Shown here: positions 15,670-18,068 of the stretch, piece by piece
Layout: the number at the start of each line of letters is the position of its first letter
Position numbering within the stretch: the first letter of the stretch is position 1
NCBI GenBank assembly: GCA_964543125.1
Contig: CAZIWX010000050.1
Span: 1 to 18,068, forward strand
Length of the DNA: 18,068 bases
Direction: 5' to 3'
From: CAZIWX01 sp964543125
Lineage (GTDB): Bacteria > Fidelibacterota > UBA8477
Notes under the pieces: generated by a model
Seen by the model: the letters and a program-made list of their open reading frames with translations, nothing else
What the model was told of the DNA's origin: nothing
The model's database searches: none
Position numbers and translations under genes: made by a program

Positions 15670-16401
15670 TTACAGATTCTCTTCAAAGCCATATTTTACT
15701 AGTTTTAGCGCACCATCCATAACAATACCGGCCCCGGGAGCATAATATTTATATTCTTTAACGCCCGGTTCCAGCGGTGTTGTTTCTTCCGTTTTTACAC
15801 AGTGATCAAACTTTCCGGCCGGAACTTCCAGGGTCTCAGTCAAGCTTACAATTTCCGCCCTGTCCAGGGCAACGCCTTTTGCTTTTTCCTGATAATATCT
15901 TGCTCCGGCAAGTGGAGATTCCGGCAGCATAAGACCGAACCGCGCCCCATCCGTACCCGAACGCCAGCTTCCTTCGTGGTTAATGACGCGGCCCTGCTTA
16001 TAAATATCCACATCTTCTCCGAAGTAAAACACAACGTTAGTTTTTTTATCAATAGCGAAAAAGTTTCTTGATACTTCCACAAGTTGACCATCGTGCGTTT
16101 CTCTTTCCTCAACCACTCGGGTCATAACACCATCAATACGTTGTATTTTATTCAAAACCTTAATTATAAGCTTTACATTTCCCCCGTTTTCTTTACCCTG
16201 AAGCGTTAAGGTGTAGCCAGGTTCTAAAATGAAACCGGAATTCCTGCCGGTATCCGTAAAATCTTCCTTATTAACATTGAAAACCGACGTCCAAGCTTTT
16301 CCCCTTCCAGAATTACACACTTTGGTAATATTCATGAATTGACTGCATCCCGTGGTAAATATAATCGTTATACCCAGTAATAATGAGGCCCTTTTTTTCA
16401 T
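15670..16401 (-). CDS. Lipoprotein of unknown function, DUF4266/DUF3570 operon
   Basis: A 243-residue exported protein: a basic MKKR start, a hydrophobic stretch, and lipobox FTTGC with the lipidated Cys at 19. The mature part is rich in beta strands. The C-terminal segment LEVPAGKFDHCVKTEETTPLEPG followed by KEYKYYAPGAGIV is a pattern I associate with a widespread uncharacterised lipoprotein family; I cannot name a function, and a LolA/DUF3108-like beta fold is only a guess. ATG 16401 has AAAGGG eight bases upstream. The upstream DUF3570 stop lies 13 bp away, so it is the third gene of that operon. It converges on the ArsR gene with a 40-bp gap and no visible terminator between them. Confidence 0.78.
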   Translation of the reverse strand: MKKRASLLLGITIIFTTGCSQFMNITKVCNSGRGKAWTSVFNVNKEDFTDTGRNSGFILEPGYTLTLQGKENGGNVKLIIKVLNKIQRIDGVMTRVVEERETHDGQLVEVSRNFFAIDKKTNVVFYFGEDVDIYKQGRVINHEGSWRSGTDGARFGLMLPESPLAGARYYQEKAKGVALDRAEIVSLTETLEVPAGKFDHCVKTEETTPLEPGVKEYKYYAPGAGIVMDGALKLVKYGFEENL

Positions 16402-16414
16402 TGGTTAATCCCTT

Positions 16415-17812
16415 TCATTTTATCCCCAGCTTTTCCAACCCCTTTTTTATCATGTCCATCCAAAACCTGAATGTTGCCAGTTCCATGATCGCCGGTCCTA
16501 TTTCAAATTGCAGCCCGCCCGCAATGATATTCGCTCTGAACCCGGAATCCCGTTCATAATGATTTAATTTGACATCGATCCTTTTCAGCCCAATATCCCA
16601 AAGATGAATCCGGGTGAAAATATCGGTGTATGTAACTCCAAAACCGTATTGATTCGCCTGAAACCCCGATAAATCATAGTCTGAGGTATAATATGCTTCC
16701 GTGGACAGGTGTTGCTCATAGGGCGCAAAATATTCAGCAGCCGTTTGTTGATAGTATCGATAGGATGGATAGAATGTATATTTATCCATAAATTTTACCG
16801 GGATTTCGATTTTGGCGGTATGAGAACGAATGCCCCAGCTATCCACATAGTAACGATAATAGGTTCTTACAACCAGGGTCTCATTCAGATAATAATTGAG
16901 CCGGTCGCCCAGCGCCATTTTGAACCTGGTTGCAGGAAGACGCTCAATATCATCCGCCAACTGGAAATTATCGATATATGAATCGGCTACATCACGAAAA
17001 TACACTCGCTGGAAGGGTGTTGACAACAGCCCTCGCTGCTGAACTAAATCCAGTGCTAAAGATCCCTGTAACCTTTTCGATAAAATTTGTGAAAAAACGA
17101 ATCCCAGAGAATAAGTGTTTCTTTTGTCGGTGTTAAACTCAGTAAATGTAGGGGCATAATTCGAATTTCCCGTAATGCTGTGTAGCCTGAACAATTCATC
17201 ATTTATCCCGGTTCCTCCCGGAGTAAAAGGTTTCAATTCGGTCGGGTAGATGGCATACCAGGTGTCCAGATAGATATTTGCATTAACGCTGATTTCGGTA
17301 TTCTTCCGGTTAAACAGTCTGGTATAGCCACCGCCAATTCCCAGCGAAGAATAATCATACTCATTCGAGGCGGAGAGTTTTGTTGACCAGATCGTATTGC
17401 GATCATCAGAGCTGTGGCTATAGCTTCCCGTTACATTGGTCCAGACATCGCTGGATGAAGCGCCGGAAGAGGCCTGAAAAGGATCCGCCCGGCCATTGTC
17501 AAACGGATTGATGTTACTCGAAGAAGCAGATGTATAGGCGGATATACCGGCATCAATTTTCAGAACATCATCTTCATTTAAGGGAATGGATACCACAATC
17601 GTGGGGTTGGTATCGGTTAAGTGTTCCGACCCCAGCCCTCCGCTAACAGCAGCATGATCACCAGCCTGGGTATAATAACTGGATAATAAATCAATTTCTA
17701 CATTGTCTAAAACGCGTTTTTTATAACCGGAACCCGGTCCGGTATTATTTTCTTGAGCAAATCCAGCCGCTCCGGAAAATAACACGAGTATTATCAACAA
17801 TTTGTGCATCAT
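16415..17812 (-). CDS. DUF3570 family putative outer-membrane beta-barrel protein
   Basis: About 465 residues with a signal peptide (MMHKLLIILV, cleavage after GFA near 19) and a chain of amphipathic beta strands to the end. Recognisable DUF3570 blocks are PTIVVSIPLNEDDVLKIDAG, SAYTSASSSNINPFD, FQASSGASSSD and SYSHSSDDRNTIW, then repeated aromatic-edged strands (YYRYYVDSWGIRSHTAKIEIP, YTFYPSYRYYQQTAAEYF). These indicate an outer-membrane barrel of uncharacterised function. The open frame extends upstream to 17959, but that part overlaps the DUF4266 gene and lacks a signal peptide; ATG 17812 (or ATG 17809) lies four bases after the DUF4266 stop, pointing to coupled translation. DUF3570 genes commonly sit beside DUF4266, often with thioredoxin-like and ApbE (FAD:protein FMN transferase) genes, which suggests a redox or flavin-linked envelope role. 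Confidence 0.87.
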   Translation of the reverse strand: MMHKLLIILVLFSGAAGFAQENNTGPGSGYKKRVLDNVEIDLLSSYYTQAGDHAAVSGGLGSEHLTDTNPTIVVSIPLNEDDVLKIDAGISAYTSASSSNINPFDNGRADPFQASSGASSSDVWTNVTGSYSHSSDDRNTIWSTKLSASNEYDYSSLGIGGGYTRLFNRKNTEISVNANIYLDTWYAIYPTELKPFTPGGTGINDELFRLHSITGNSNYAPTFTEFNTDKRNTYSLGFVFSQILSKRLQGSLALDLVQQRGLLSTPFQRVYFRDVADSYIDNFQLADDIERLPATRFKMALGDRLNYYLNETLVVRTYYRYYVDSWGIRSHTAKIEIPVKFMDKYTFYPSYRYYQQTAAEYFAPYEQHLSTEAYYTSDYDLSGFQANQYGFGVTYTDIFTRIHLWDIGLKRIDVKLNHYERDSGFRANIIAGGLQFEIGPAIMELATFRFWMDMIKKGLEKLGIK

Positions 17813-17816
17813 AATA

Positions 17817-18026
17817 TCAGTTGCAACCGCAACCACCACCGGTTTTGTCGCCATTAGCACCGGCTGCCGCTTCCCGATATGTTTGAAAATTGACTTCAAA
17901 TCGGTCCGTTGCCTTTGGTGACAACGCCATGTCCGGATCGTTGAGATAAACCTTCTCATATTCCTTTACCGAGGCACAGGAGCTGAAAAGGAGGAGTGTT
18001 GCACTTAGCAAAACAATTTTTTTCAT
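17817..18026 (-). CDS. DUF4266 family small lipoprotein with C-terminal GGGCGCN
   Basis: A 69-residue lipoprotein. A hydrophobic leader runs into lipobox LFSSC with Cys17. The mature peptide has the DUF4266 layout: a short helix (SVKEYEKVYLNDPDMAL), a middle TYREAAAGANGD and the invariant tail GGGCGCN with Cys66 and Cys68. The tail's two Cys could bind a metal, form a disulfide or carry a modification; the family function is not known to me. The start ATG 18026 has no clear Shine-Dalgarno, but the MKKIV leader fits well. It precedes the DUF3570 gene by four bases and is probably first in the operon, unless thioredoxin-like or ApbE genes lie beyond the window edge; only 42 bp upstream are visible and no promoter could be assigned. 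Confidence 0.88.
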   Translation of the reverse strand: MKKIVLLSATLLLFSSCASVKEYEKVYLNDPDMALSPKATDRFEVNFQTYREAAAGANGDKTGGGCGCN

Positions 18027-18068
18027 AACCGGTGATCAATTTTTATATTTTTCGAATTATAGACATTC

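Noticed and set aside
17813..17959. N-terminal extension of the DUF3570 frame
   Set aside because: It overlaps the DUF4266 gene in another frame and would bury the signal peptide about 50 residues inside the protein.

Overview
The window looks like chromosomal DNA of a Gram-negative bacterium of the FCB/Calditrichota/Marinimicrobia-like part of the tree. Two large secreted proteins (20..2362 and 3967..7473) end in the C-terminal sorting domain of the type IX secretion system (the YPNPFN signature). Several small lipoproteins are present, and 16415..18026 carries a DUF4266/DUF3570 pair typical of Bacteroidota-like genomes. The phylum is an inference from gene content. Genes end in TAA, TAG and TGA, so the standard bacterial code applies.

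Layout. (1) 1..3307, plus strand: a secreted N-acetylmuramoyl-L-alanine amidase with adhesive/Ig-like modules and a sorting tail, then a TolB-like beta-propeller protein 18 bp later. A bidirectional hairpin terminator (3331..3360) separates them from the convergent minus-strand block. (2) 3382..14077, minus strand, read right to left: aceE, aceF and lpd (a complete pyruvate dehydrogenase complex with homodimeric-type E1), a guanidine-modifying-superfamily enzyme, a 1168-residue multidomain sorted exoprotein and a small putative lipoprotein. All gaps are under 100 bp and no terminator is visible between them. (3) 14078..14831: a 754-bp divergent intergenic region. A LacI-type palindrome lies on the aceE side. 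On the other side is a promoter whose spacer and -10 box lie inside a perfect 10-6-10 inverted repeat. (4) 14832..15629, plus strand: a His/Cys-rich 65-aa protein followed, in the same reading frame and separated by one TGA, by an ArsR-family regulator with an unusual N-terminal extension. The two share a helix-then-cysteine layout. (5) 15670..18026, minus strand: DUF4266 lipoprotein, DUF3570 putative outer-membrane barrel, and a lipoprotein of unknown function, tightly packed as an operon.

Four annotated starts are shorter than the maximal open frame, because Shine-Dalgarno positions or gene context favour an internal start: amidase ATG 20, exoprotein ATG 7473, guanidine-enzyme GTG 8523 and aceF GTG 11347. 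The DUF3570 gene likewise starts at ATG 17812 rather than inside its upstream neighbour.

The parts most worth a second look are the ArsR module (in-frame stop, shared architecture, Cys/His cluster, symmetric operator over the promoter), the LacI-type site before the pyruvate dehydrogenase genes, the unassigned N-terminal domain of the large exoprotein, and the DUF4266-DUF3570-lipoprotein operon.
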